Of a stretch of 64,000 nucleotides of DNA, positions 23,101 through 34,745 are shown piece by piece (the first letter of the stretch is position 1; every line of letters begins with the position of its first letter). A model generated the notes under the pieces. The model did no database searches. It saw only the letters and a list, made by a program, of their open reading frames with translations, and was not told the origin of the DNA. Origin of the DNA: Pestalotiopsis fici W106-1 (Eukaryota; Ascomycota; Sordariomycetes; Amphisphaeriales; Sporocadaceae); NCBI RefSeq assembly GCF_000516985.1, contig NW_006917095.1, forward strand, positions 803,520 through 867,519, read 5' to 3'. Made by a program: the position numbers and the translations under genes.

Positions 23101-26100
23101 CTTCCCCTACCCTACCCTATATGAAGTTGATTGACATGCACTGCTGGCGAATACTGGTATTGACTCGTAAGGGTTGGTCGGAAGTCAACATCCTGGCCCA
23201 ATGACTGGGATTCCAAATTTAGACAGCGTAGTGATTGGAGAATACTCCAGATGTGGTAAGATGCAAACACGAGATTGTGGGCAGTCGCTCTCCCAGCACC
23301 CACATCCCTCTCCTCTCTTGTTTTCTGTGGTCAATGCTGCTTATCCCAAGAGGGTGGTTTGTGGATGGCGGGCAGCCCAATCAACGCTTGGACTAGAATC
23401 CAGGACTACCTTTGTACCACCTTGGGCCATCCTTGGTCTTAATCTGGAGATCTTATATGACTCCAAGACGAATAGAGTTCAGGGATTCCAGGATTGGGGT
23501 ACACCCACCAGAGCTTTGCCAGCAAATGGCAGACCGGGTTCGGCGTAACATTGAAGGATCTCATTCCTAGCTGTCCAGATTCCTCTTCGTTACAGGTCTA
23601 TTACTGTTACAGCAGTAGCTCATGCGCGTTGGTCCTCTATCAACAGCGTATATCGCAATTGACCCTGGGAGCAGTATCGAGATGAGTTTGTGGGGACGAA
23701 CCGGGGGGTGGGAAGAAAGAAGATGAGCATACAAGCATCATCCTGACTAGATCTTACATCAGGATCTCTCTGTGTTGTCGCATACATGGGCAAAAGGCTA
23801 TTCGAATGGGGGAAAAAAAAAAAGAAAAAGGAAAAAATGGCCGTGCTCTGCTCAGAGTGATAAGAATCCGGGTGAGTTGAGTTCGGGACTCGGCGCTCGG
23901 GTGACGGGGCCGCGGGACGTGAACTAGGCCACAGGTAAATTGTTTTGTTTGTAGTATTGAACGTGCACAGCTACGTGGTCAACCGTGCACCATGGGCCTC
24001 ACACTTTGGCGAGATGAGATGGAAAGGCAAGAAGGCTGTCAGGCGCGAATGGAAACTCGCTCATTGACCTATCAGGTTCTCCATAGTCCGACTGCATCTT
24101 GGTGATAAGGCAGAGAGAGTGACATGTCTCAGACCCGGTACCAAAAGTGCTTTTCCAATTGTATCTTGTCTTTTTTGGCAGTTTCCTTCGGCACTGTTAG
24201 CTATTCTAGCGAGGGTTTGTCGCAGATGCAGTCTCGGCGGCAGGTCAATGAATATGCCTGTACAGAGAGTATCTCTGTCTGCCTTGCGAGGGTTTGGTCT
24301 GGTTTAGTTTTCCCCTCCTCCTTTGGTCCAGGGTATCGCTGAGGAGGAACTTGTATCCATCATGTATCAGAGGTTCCTCATTCCATCGTGTGGAGAGGTA
24401 AAGTAGTGGGAGGTCCACCTGATGCGATATGTCTTGGACCGTTGGTAATTGCTAAGTTGGGTTACGCCATTGCCGGATACAGTCACCGCGAGGCGGACGA
24501 ACATGGCAATGCTATACTATGCACACTGCAGTGCAAAATAACTGCCAAGGAGGCACTATATCCCGTTAATGCTTGCTCGCTTCGCAGATGGGCGCGGTCA
24601 ACGATCTCGGGATGGCTATGATGAGAGGGAAGATATTGCAGATGGGCTTCTGCAAGGCGCAGATGAGGGCACCGATTCACTAGAGTATAGCTGTGACGCC
24701 ATGCCCCTTCTGCACAGGGAGTGGAGAAATTCGTCTAATTTTTCCCAACTTGGATAAGCTCTCGGCTGGGGCCCCCGGCAGCCTTAGCAGTGTGATCTCC
24801 TCTGCCCCTGGCTTTGACAGCCAGTGTGGCACCTTCAATACCGCACATCACTTTTTCTTTTACAAGGTCATGATCCCGTCTCTGCGTCTGCAACCACGGC
24901 CGGGCAAAAGGCAGAAGAGAGCACGCACGGGGTCCATGACGACGATGTCGATATACCAGGGAGGCATCTGTTCGTCTATTGTCTGGATTGCCAAACCAAC
25001 CCCCCCGGCTTCAGGTGGGAGATGGGTGATCTTGGGCCGGAAGAGGGTCCGCGGCGGGGCGGAACTGAGTGATCTTCTACCATAGTTCACGCACTGCTTC
25101 CCGTTTTCGGCGGAGTTTCTGAAATGATCGATGAAGAGATCTGCCTGCCTCGCTTGCGACTCGCAACAGCCGAGGTGTGCTCCACCACAAGATGATGACA
25201 GTGTGTATCTCTTTTCGTTTGTCTACCATCTGGCTGTCTGGCTCGTGCAGTTTGTAGCCGTTGAGAAAATGTCCTGGGCTGGGCAAGAAAAGTCTCCGGT
25301 CCATTCAGAGGCCTGACTACATGGACGATAGTTCACCCTCTAGCAGCTGCGACGACTTGCCAGGCCTTACCACTTGCAGCCTACGAGCAAATTTCAGGGT
25401 CTGCTGTGGCTGAGCTTGAGGAAACTCTAAGTCGACAATGAACTGAGCAGCATTCCGACTGCCACGTGTGACTACGGCGGTCCCAAGCGAGAGGGTGACA
25501 AGGCCTGGCAAGCCTACACACTAGGATTTGTGCTATGCTGGGGGAGGTTTTCGGGCGGCGCCTCCCCTGTCTGTACTAAACCCCAAGAAACCTCGGGCGG
25601 GCCGCCTTGGCAACTCTAATCAAGGGGGCAGGCGAGTAGTTGCCCAATGTGGCAAGACTCTGTTGGCGAGATTATCTCTGTATACTATGTACCTCTCCGC
25701 CAATGGGTGGAGTGACTTTGAGTTGTCAGTCTATCTTGGTGCACCGCACTATCATGATAGTGTCCGTTCATCAACGGACTTTGCTCCTCCATTCGTCATC
25801 GGTGCAAATAGATCCAGTAACCAAAATGTCAACGGTCGGCTACACTATTCAAGTGCACTGGTGCTAATAATCATTTTACTGACTGACGTGATTGTCGTGG
25901 GGAATTATGTTGATAGATGGTAGAAAAAACTTGCTCTCAAGCCCAGGCGCTTGTGGATCTCGGTACGGAGCTGGTTGGAGTGCAACGCTCCCCGGTTTTT
26001 GTGCACGTGTATGTGTACACAGTATATGTGTGTGTGTGTACAAAGGTTATACTATAATCTGACTTGTGCCGAATGCCAACTCGAGGCACAAAATGCATGG

Positions 26101-27163
26101 AGCCCCCAGCAACACACACATGTCTAGTCTCCGATGTCAGCACCTTACTCCCCTTTTGATGCTATAATTATTTCTCCTGCTTTCGGTTGACCATGAATGG
26201 CAATAGAGATGAACGAATACGAAGCGACAAAAACGTTCGTAAGCTATTACCTTTGTCGATGACGCGAAGATTGCATCTTCGCGTCAGTGGTAGGTAGGCA
26301 TAGTATACTTGATGTGACCCCACGCGAGCAAGTGAAAACTTGCCCCTGCGTCTAGAGAGCCTTACGGCCGACAACTGTGGCCCCTCAAACGGCGTCCAGG
26401 CAATAATGTAGCCTCAGACTTGGCACCCTGTTTATTGTAGGCATGGTATGGTTTGTTCAATACGCGCCGTCGTCAACGTCGAAATCATCCCCCGCGCGCG
26501 CACCCTGCTTTCCCCCTGCGCTTACTAGTGCAAGTACATTATCTAGGTTGTCAGGTAGTCAACGGTAGGAATCGCGCCTGCAGACGCAAGACCAGGCAGG
26601 CTTCTCTTTTCTCGTGTGATGAGGAGAATAATAATATTGGTGATGAGAATAAAGTCAAAAACAGAAAAAAAAAAAGGAGAGCTGTGCAGCAGCTGCGGCT
26701 CTGCCGTAAGCCAACCTTGCTCAGAGTCCCGAATTCCCCGTCGCCCGATGCTACACAAACTCGAGGTTGAACACAAGCTCCTTGACGTCTGTGTCGCGAA
26801 ATAGAAAAATCCCCCTATCTTGTACAGGGTTGGCCACAGCCAATAGGACTCGCGCTGGTGCCGGCTCAAGCAGCCGACTAGTCGCGCTGCTCGCGGCTTT
26901 CTTTCAGTCAAAGGCATGATAGAGGATCAATAGGCGCAACGGCCACTAATAGGATCTTGTTATCCCTCCTTGGCTGGTGGCGGCAAGGAAAGGACAGCCG
27001 AGCTGTACCACGATGTCGCATGGAGGATTTCGTGTGCGTCAAAAAAAGTGAGCGAAGGAGCTTGCCGGAGGATGGACGTAGTAGTGAAGAGACACATGGC
27101 TTTCTCCAAGGTAGGGAAGAGATCGCATCGGTAGATGTGCATCCTCGACGTACACGTGGACAA

Positions 27164-27191
27164 TGTATGTGTGTGTGTGTATGTGTGTGTG
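27164..27191. repeat. TG dinucleotide microsatellite
   Basis: Interrupted (TG)n run, noncoding, in the gene desert. Confidence 0.85.
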
Positions 27192-30100
27192 CTTGTCTGC
27201 GTGTGCCTCGCCTCTTTCCTACCTGTTGATGGACGCCTCTTCAATAAAGCCAAGGGCAGCAGGATCCTTTACCAGGTAGAAACACGCTTCATTCCCCCCC
27301 TGGATAGTCAGCCAGCCCTGAGAGCAGGAGGCAGCCCTGTTCGTTGTTGTAGGGCTGAAAGCTCCAATACTACTCATCCTTCTCCTGAGCGCCGCTGAAT
27401 TACATGATGGATTCTACATATTTCCCTTGCCTGTAAAGCATAATCATGCGTGTCAGCTGGTTTGATTGGCAGCCTATGCATATGCTCACAGTAAGAACTT
27501 ATACGGTTGATTTCATGCTGTGCAACATAAACCATATGGGCATATGTAGTAAGGTTGCATCCCACATTGTTCGGCACATTCGGACAGTGGTATTCATCCT
27601 GCTCCGTGGATTTCAAAATCCCACAGTGCACAGCAATACGACAGCGGAAGCGCTCGGAATCAAGAGAATTGGAAAAACAACAATTCTTGATTGACGAGTT
27701 CTGGTCCATGTACATGTCTACATGGGATTACAAGTGCCCTGCATTGCAGAAAGCTATCGACAGTACGGTATGTCATTGCTGTTCTACCGCAAGTGACAAG
27801 GTTCTTTGTTGTTTACATGGAGTGGCCGTGCATTTTTTTCGGTGATTGGATTTGGCAACCTTTTTTTTTGTCGCTTGTCGATGATTATTAATGTTTTGTA
27901 CAACAATGTCGCTTATGACAAAGTACGCAAGGGGCCTGTCAAAGATCGACACGGCACAGAGGGACTTTGGCAGGATGCTATTTACTTTGTGTGCCGTGAA
28001 GCCTTGCTGGTAGGTTTCCATTACATAGTACTAAAAGTTGCACTGTAGAATAGGAGGATCCACCATTTAAGAGATCACGATCTGGTCACGATAGCGACAG
28101 ACGGACAACCAATATTCCTGCCAGATGACGTATATGAGTTCCAAGGAGATGATCTTGGGGATAGGCAAGCTAAGAGAGCTATGATGTCTGCGACGTCAAA
28201 GATCAGCCCGACAAAGTTCATAGAACAGGTTACATTGTAATTGAAACCAATCGCACATCTTGTGATCAGAAACCCAGAATTGCAATGGATGGCATTTGGT
28301 TTATTAGTCAGAGGCAACTATGAAACCATACCTTTGCCTACCCAGCTTATACATACGGTGGACATCTTGGCGTCGGCTGTTCCACAACTTTAAAATAAAA
28401 GACGAATAGCGAACAGCCGAACGACTTATGCAAAAGAGGTTCGCACTTGTTGCACAATCGGGGGATAAAGTGGTTGTGCATGCCATTCTGGGTGGGTCTT
28501 TTGGCCCCCGGGTTGCAATCTACTGTTCTATCTTTGGAAAAGCAAGAAGGTGAAAAAGGCGAGATCTGCCATGTCTCCGTATACTGGCCAATCAGAGCCG
28601 TCCCAGTCTTGGTCCCCGAGTCGGCGAGCTAATATAGTGCAGAGCCACTCGCTATACCGAATACGGTTTAATGCCATGAACCGCTCAGAGCTGTGCAACT
28701 CTAGTGCGGTGCACTCTTTTTGCTGCTACAGTGGATTGATAGGGCCTGCTCTCGCTGTAATGACCCCACGTTTAACGTGTCTGAAACTCTATCCCCGCCT
28801 AGGAGAGTGCTGGAGATGACACTAGAGTCAGTGGGAGGCCACTGAAGAGGGAGCAATGAATTACGGGTCACTTCCTTGCTATCTCGTTACCTACTGCTAT
28901 GTACTGTGCTGCCTCCCTGTTGAAGATCTGCATAGCAGAGCCCACTGTGTGTTCTAAGGCGTAAACGAGGGAAATCAGTGTCCGCGATACCGCATTTTGG
29001 AAAAATACCGTTCCCAGTTTTTGCAACAATGCAAATCGGCTCCTTGATTGCAATGATGTCGATCGTGTCCAAACCCTGAATAGCAAAACAAAGTACGAAG
29101 CAGCGGTAGACCCCCTTGTCGCCTTGCAGTCAAGCTTCAAGAAATGTTCCGTGACACAAATACGCCCCCTTTTTTTTTTCTTTCCCTTTTCTCCACGATC
29201 GAAGAAAATGAGACTTTACAAGCCATGTACATAGTATAATATCAAACTCATGCTAGTCTGCTAATTAGACTTTGATATCGCAGTGTCTCAACGCTGGGTG
29301 CGCCACTGGGCTTGAGTCTGCGTTAGACCGCCAGGAACGGTCTGTTAGTAGCTCTCGTAAGGCAGACGGGGCGCATTCTCTCAACGTTGAACCTGATGAA
29401 ACTAGAAAGCTAGTAATGCAGTGCACTGTACTGTAGTATAGTGTAGTTGGTCTGCAAGTTGCGCCATGATCATGATCTTGTCAAGGCTTGTGGGTTTGGT
29501 GGATATCGGGAAAGGAGCGAGGGAGGAGGGAAAAAAGACAGACGCGCCCCTCTTTTTCTTCTCGTTCTCTATCTCGGCAAGCAAGCAGCTATGCCAGGGA
29601 AGCAGGATGCGGGAATGAAGATCTTCAACAGCATGATCTCCATAATGATCTTGCAAAGATCCAGTTGCAGGGACAATGCCAATCTGATCTGTTCTTGGTT
29701 GTGTTGTATTATGTCATCGACCCAGCAAAGCACTTTTCGGACGAAAACTTGTGCCGCCCTGTCGGATCCGGGGTCGTTCCCCATTTCCCAACCTTGAGAG
29801 TAGGTATCTTTCTTTTAATTTTTGGTCGGCGGTGTCGGGGTGACTCCTCGCCGCTGCTTGTCTTGTCTTCAATACATGTACTGAGTACCAGTGTATCCGG
29901 GGCAGGCAAAATTGGTTTTTTTTCTCCACCGTACTACAAGTGATTTTATTTTGCGAGTGAAAAGAAAAAGTAACGTGTACGTACATACGTAGTAAAATAG
30001 CAATTACGGCCAGTGTGTTGGTGGGGGCTCACTTAGTGAACCACTGCGCTCAGAAGATGGCTTTGTAAGTTTGACCACGGCAAACGTTGAACAGGACCCG

Positions 30101-31792
30101 AAATAGGCGGCGCAAAAGTCAATGGGGAGCAATGAGTGGACGGAATACGGCCTGGTTCTAATTACGATGCCAAACCCATCATCTCCCGGCAGAGTTTCTT
30201 ACACAAGACACCACCGAGATGATAATAAAAATACTCTGCCAATTGATATATTCCAATTGTACAGACACCCATACATAGGCATCGTATGTTTTATGTTGCA
30301 TAGCTATTTTCGAGACTGACCGCTTCTCATAGCTGCATAGTGAATGAACGAGTTGCTGTTTTTCGACTCGTGCAGTCTCTGCATTCATTCGGTCATGTGC
30401 GATGGATGGCTCAAGGCAAGCTGGAAAACACCCGCTTTGGGCAGTACCGCAAAATGAGACGCTTATGATATCCAATGCCCGCCCACCCTTGCGACATCGC
30501 AAATGGATGCAGTTATACGCAGGCCAGGGGACTCAGTCGGCTGGAACAACATGAGTGAAGACGTCTGAACCAATAAAACACCCCGGCCATGTCATCACTG
30601 GTGCAGTATAACGCACAGCAAATCTCGATTCCACTTCCAACAGACGACAACATTCCACATTCGACATGTATGTAATCGCCCAATGAGGAAAACAAACCCC
30701 AAGTGGTGTTCCAATCTTAATTCGTATTCCACCTTGGCCGAACGCCTGTTGTCGCTGTCCCCGGGCTAAGACTTAGGTAGACAATTTGACAATGATGGAT
30801 GTGACATATTTCCGCACTGGACTACTTTGGCGAACCGGGCTGCGCTCACCCAACTTCATTGGCCAGTCTGTAAACAATTGCAGGTCGGGCAAGGCTGTGC
30901 GCAGCTACCTTCATATGAGAGGTCTGATTATCGACATTCATGCAGAGCTACTGCGGGCACAAGCGCGCTGTCTGTGAATAAAAATATACCTCATTAAATA
31001 ATACTGGAATCTCATTTGTCGCTCGGCTTTCAAGGTTCACATCTAAGGAAGAACCCTTTTTGCAGTTGGCCACAGATCGTGCGACTAATAATACTGGGCA
31101 AAAGGTAAGAAGAGGTCAAGCAGTAATCGACGACAACGGCGACAACGGCTACGAGCAAAGAAACATACTCACCTACCCCTAGAACTTTTGCTCGGTCCTT
31201 TCTCTCCGGCAAAGGTGAGCAAGAACAATTGCGGCATTAGAGAGGCCGCCTTCATACGCCAAAAAACGCTTGCTGTTTTCAAACAAGCCAAGCATGGTAT
31301 TTCTGTAAAGGGAAAGAAATGAAGCCATACCATTTTGACAGCGCCAACCAAGCCTCTAGTGTGTATTGCTCTGATTTGGAGTCTCTGACTGCTCTGGTGT
31401 CCCGCTTCGCCCGCTCATGGTTCGAGACCTCGTTCTAGGGGGATTCTTCTCGCCTTGTTTTACTCAATTGAGAAAATCCCCGAGGTGAAGGTCTGCCTTA
31501 AAACTTTGTAGCGTGGATCACTTCAACGACCGTTGCCCATGGGAGGGTCCCCCCCCAACGGAAGGAGGCCCCAAAAGAAAAAGCAGACAACTAAAGGAGA
31601 AAGGGACTTGCGTGTACAATATGGCCCTATCGTGGCCTACGCATCTACTTTTTCAGAGCTTCCACCGTTTTGAGACAAGTCCCGGCTTGTGCAGGTGGTC
31701 TAGAATCTCCGTTGCAAACAGAGCCGGTGAGTGTGGTCTGCCTTAGCCTACTGGCGTTAGGATGAAGTCTGCTGCTGCGCTTCAGACGCCTC

Positions 31793-31812
31793 AAAAAAAA
31801 AAAAAAAAAAAA
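31793..31812. repeat. A20 homopolymer
   Basis: Run of 20 adenines following ttcagacgcctc in noncoding DNA. No other trace of a retroposed element is evident beside it. Confidence 0.85.
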
Positions 31813-32382
31813 CCCTGCGGTGGTCATGTAGGTACATAGCATGCGTATGTATTGGTGCATGTAATATATGTAGGGTAGTGCAGTCCGCCTCTTTTTGTTC
31901 ATGCTTCGTCGTTGTGGCTATTTGGAGTTGTGCATGAGTCTGAATCAATAGACACGAGTTATAAACGATCCTCCAGGACGTCAAACTCTGGGGCTGCAGA
32001 CTCCATCTTGGGGGTGGAACGCGCCGGTCCAAGAGTCCAGACTGAAGCTGCCGGCAGCAGAATCATGTCATTCACCCACCACTTCCCTCTCTCCCGATTG
32101 ATCATGAATACGGACTTCAATCCGCCAGCTGTTAAGGACCCTGGGAATTATTGAGTCTCATGATCCCGCGCCATATAGCTCTCTAGCCTGCACAATCTGC
32201 ACAGGGTTTTGTGTTCTAGCGGGGGCTGGTACCTCAAAGGTAGACCGTAGGACTGAGGTCCCCGGAGAATGGAAAAAGAAAGACCATGAAGCAAAAGATA
32301 GCGAGAGCCTGAGTTGCTGGCTTGGACTGCAGGCCTAGGCAAATCAAGGTGCAAGGTACATGGCAATACGGAAACCACTACA

Positions 32383-32405
32383 TACTACTACTACTACTAC
32401 TACTA
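32383..32405. repeat. TAC trinucleotide microsatellite
   Basis: About 7.5 copies of TAC in noncoding DNA. Confidence 0.85.
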
Positions 32406-34587
32406 TTGCCAGACTCTGCCACCCGAGAGCCATCTAACTAATAGTATAGTAGTGTCTTCGTTAGCCGAAACTGACTGTCGACGAACTGTGAACCGGAGAC
32501 ATGAGAAACGACTTTGTTGTTCCTGTTCCCTGTGCTAGGAATTGGGGGGGGTAAGGAGCCTCCACGGTTAGAGGTCAAAAGAGAGTTTCCTGACCCCAAA
32601 TTTCTCTTCCGCCGGGTTATGCCATGCACCCTCAATGCTACCACTTGAGACCTGTCGCATAGTGACCAGACCTGCCCAAAGCTTACGGGAGCGAGCATTG
32701 ATCAGCAATTGGTCACCCATTGCTTTGCTTGTTTCCCACAGTTGCGCGCGATCCTATGAGGAGGTGTGCAGCTGTGTTTCTCTCTGCAAGTGTGAATTAT
32801 ATTATGGTTCATTTACAAATAGCAATGGTCACATATCGTGGCGTCGAGCATACATGGTAGAAATAAAGTAGTGCCGGTAGAAGTAGGTCAATGTTAGGTA
32901 GTGAACATGACCACGTACAAGCAAGCACCCACATTGCCTGCCGAGCGGTCTCGACGGTGGTCTTCAGTCAAGTCATTCCGCCGTCGACGGAGTGGACAGA
33001 CAAGACAAGCTTCCCACCTAGGAGGGTCAGGGGGGAACACTTGGACCCTTGCCTGCCAAACCAAAGGCCAGACTCTCGAGTGAAAGCCCACACACAGCCT
33101 GACAAGCACAGATGAAGAAGATTGAGACGGCTCCCTCCACGGTGAGGGGGGCAGCTTGGTGCTTGAACTAGAAGTGGGAAACGGGCAGCGCAAGCGTGCA
33201 TCGGTTGTTGACAAACTCCGTGTCGGCCTCCTTCTCCATACATTAGGCCGGTAGACTCGCTACGGCCGTCAGTTAGTCAATATGGGTGGTGGTGAGGTAA
33301 CTCGAGGTCCTCAGGATGGCTCTCTACGCTCTTGCTTTCTTGTTCAGCAAAGCAGGGGACCGGGAAGGACTGAACAAATGGCCATATGGATACGACAGTG
33401 TGCTCTGGGCGGAATTATGAAAGCCACCCGTGCCCGTCTCTTGTGTTTCTCTATCTGTCTCTTGAGTGTGGTGTGTACGTACATGAGATTGGATGTTTTT
33501 CTTTCGCTTCTTTTTTTTTTTTCAATGGCCCCCCTCTGTAGGTAAAATGGATAGTGTACATGTTGCTCGGGCTGGGTACGCCGCTAGGTACCCAGATATC
33601 CTAATAAGTCTCTTTGCCCTTCCCCAATTCAGGTAATGGGGCCCCTGTCGCAGCTACTCGCTGAGCCGGGTAGCCTGAGGTACGTACCCCAGACCCTGGC
33701 ATCATTGATTCTAGACGCCAATTTGATGCACGACCAGCCAAAAGTCGTTTGCCATCTCCTATCACGGTTAGTCGCTTTCTGGGCAGGAAAAGATACAAGG
33801 TACATGTGAGAAAAGAAAAAGAAAAAAGACTTGACCCATGTATTGATGACAACCCTTGCCTGGCGCCCACATGGCCGAGGGGCCCAGGTACTTGGGTACG
33901 CTGCGGACTTTTGTCTGCGTCTTCTGGACCCCTGCCCGGGGCATGGGTCACTGCCACCTCTCTGAGCCCTATGGTACAAGCAAGTGGTAGATTCGATTCC
34001 CAAGATCCAGCCAGTCTCTCGCAGCGCCATGGACCTGCCATACTACGATCTATATGAATCCTTGGAGTCCCCCAATAGTCCATCCGACGTGTTTCTGGCC
34101 CCTCCATAAGATCTGACCAAAGACGCTTCTTCAAGACAAGATTATCACTTGCTTTTGCATACTTGCCATCATCTCACGATCGTTTCTTCTGTTCTCCTAG
34201 TTGTGAACAGACCAGAAGCCGGCCCTCTCAACCCTCGTTACTTGTGACAGGACAACCAGCCTTGCAACAGCTGCTCCTCAGCTCATCACCACCCACGTTG
34301 GTAATATAATCTCGGACAGCCCGCCTATAAGACGATCAGTTCTGAAGAGAAAAGCGAGAAACACAAGGACAAGCGAAGAAAAAGAAAATCAAACGGCACA
34401 CACCCTTACCCAAGTGAACTCGTTGCGCTCTTGACCGAGAGCCTCACGAATTTGCTTATAAGTTTGCCAGCGCCCTCGCCCTTCTCCAGCCAAGACCCGG
34501 CATTCCAACTTCAACCTCTTTCATCATATAGTCTTGACATCAGTCTCATCGCACTAGCATACCACCACATACACCGGTCTCTCTGGT

Positions 34588-34596
34588 ATGAGATAA
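34588..34596 (+). promoter_or_regulatory. Possible two-codon upstream ORF in C2H2 factor leader
   Basis: ATG AGA TAA lies 150 bases before the main start codon, inside a pyrimidine-rich, otherwise ATG-poor leader. A tataag at about 34325 could place transcription start near 34350, which would put this uORF in the mRNA. Minimal uORFs can tune translation of regulators; no direct evidence here. Confidence 0.35.
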
Positions 34597-34745
34597 CTCA
34601 CCGGCGATCACACCACCACCCCCACCACCACTCTTCTGACGGCAGAGGCACCTAGCGCGAGCTGCGTGGCTTTGCTCGCGAGACAGGATCCACCACCGAT
34701 CCCGTTCTACACCACCAACCTCACTTACACATCACAAACCTCGCA

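Larger units (their letters stand above)
17504..34745. other. 17.2-kb gene desert upstream of the C2H2 factor gene
   Basis: No frame longer than about 180 codons occurs. Those present overlap one another on both strands, lack start context and carry no motif I recognise. Contents seen: (CCTA)-rich 17525-17570, a CAG/CTG inverted repeat at 18972-19032, an odd palindrome at 20173-20191, a TG tract at 27164-27191, a 20-A run at 31793-31812 and a TAC tract at 32383-32405. The base composition is not the extreme A+T of RIP-mutated transposons. No transposon ends or tRNA could be assigned. The simplest reading is a long regulatory domain, possibly with non-coding transcripts, in front of a developmental-type regulator. 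Spliced small genes with very short exons cannot be excluded. Confidence 0.6.

Noticed and set aside
24124..24342. 72-codon frame with hydrophobic start, secreted-peptide-like
   Set aside because: No TATA, leader or homologue can be shown, and a second frame overlaps it; chance is likely in a 17-kb desert.
31418..31430. B-box-like ggttcgagacc
   Set aside because: Upstream bases do not form a D arm or anticodon stem; not a tRNA.
33985..34000. T-arm-like gattcgattccc
   Set aside because: No acceptor stem, anticodon arm or A box could be folded around it, so no tRNA is called.
33601..34134. Minus-strand 177-codon frame upstream of the C2H2 factor
   Set aside because: Begins with TTG; two other frames overlap it; no motif. 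Treated as noncoding.
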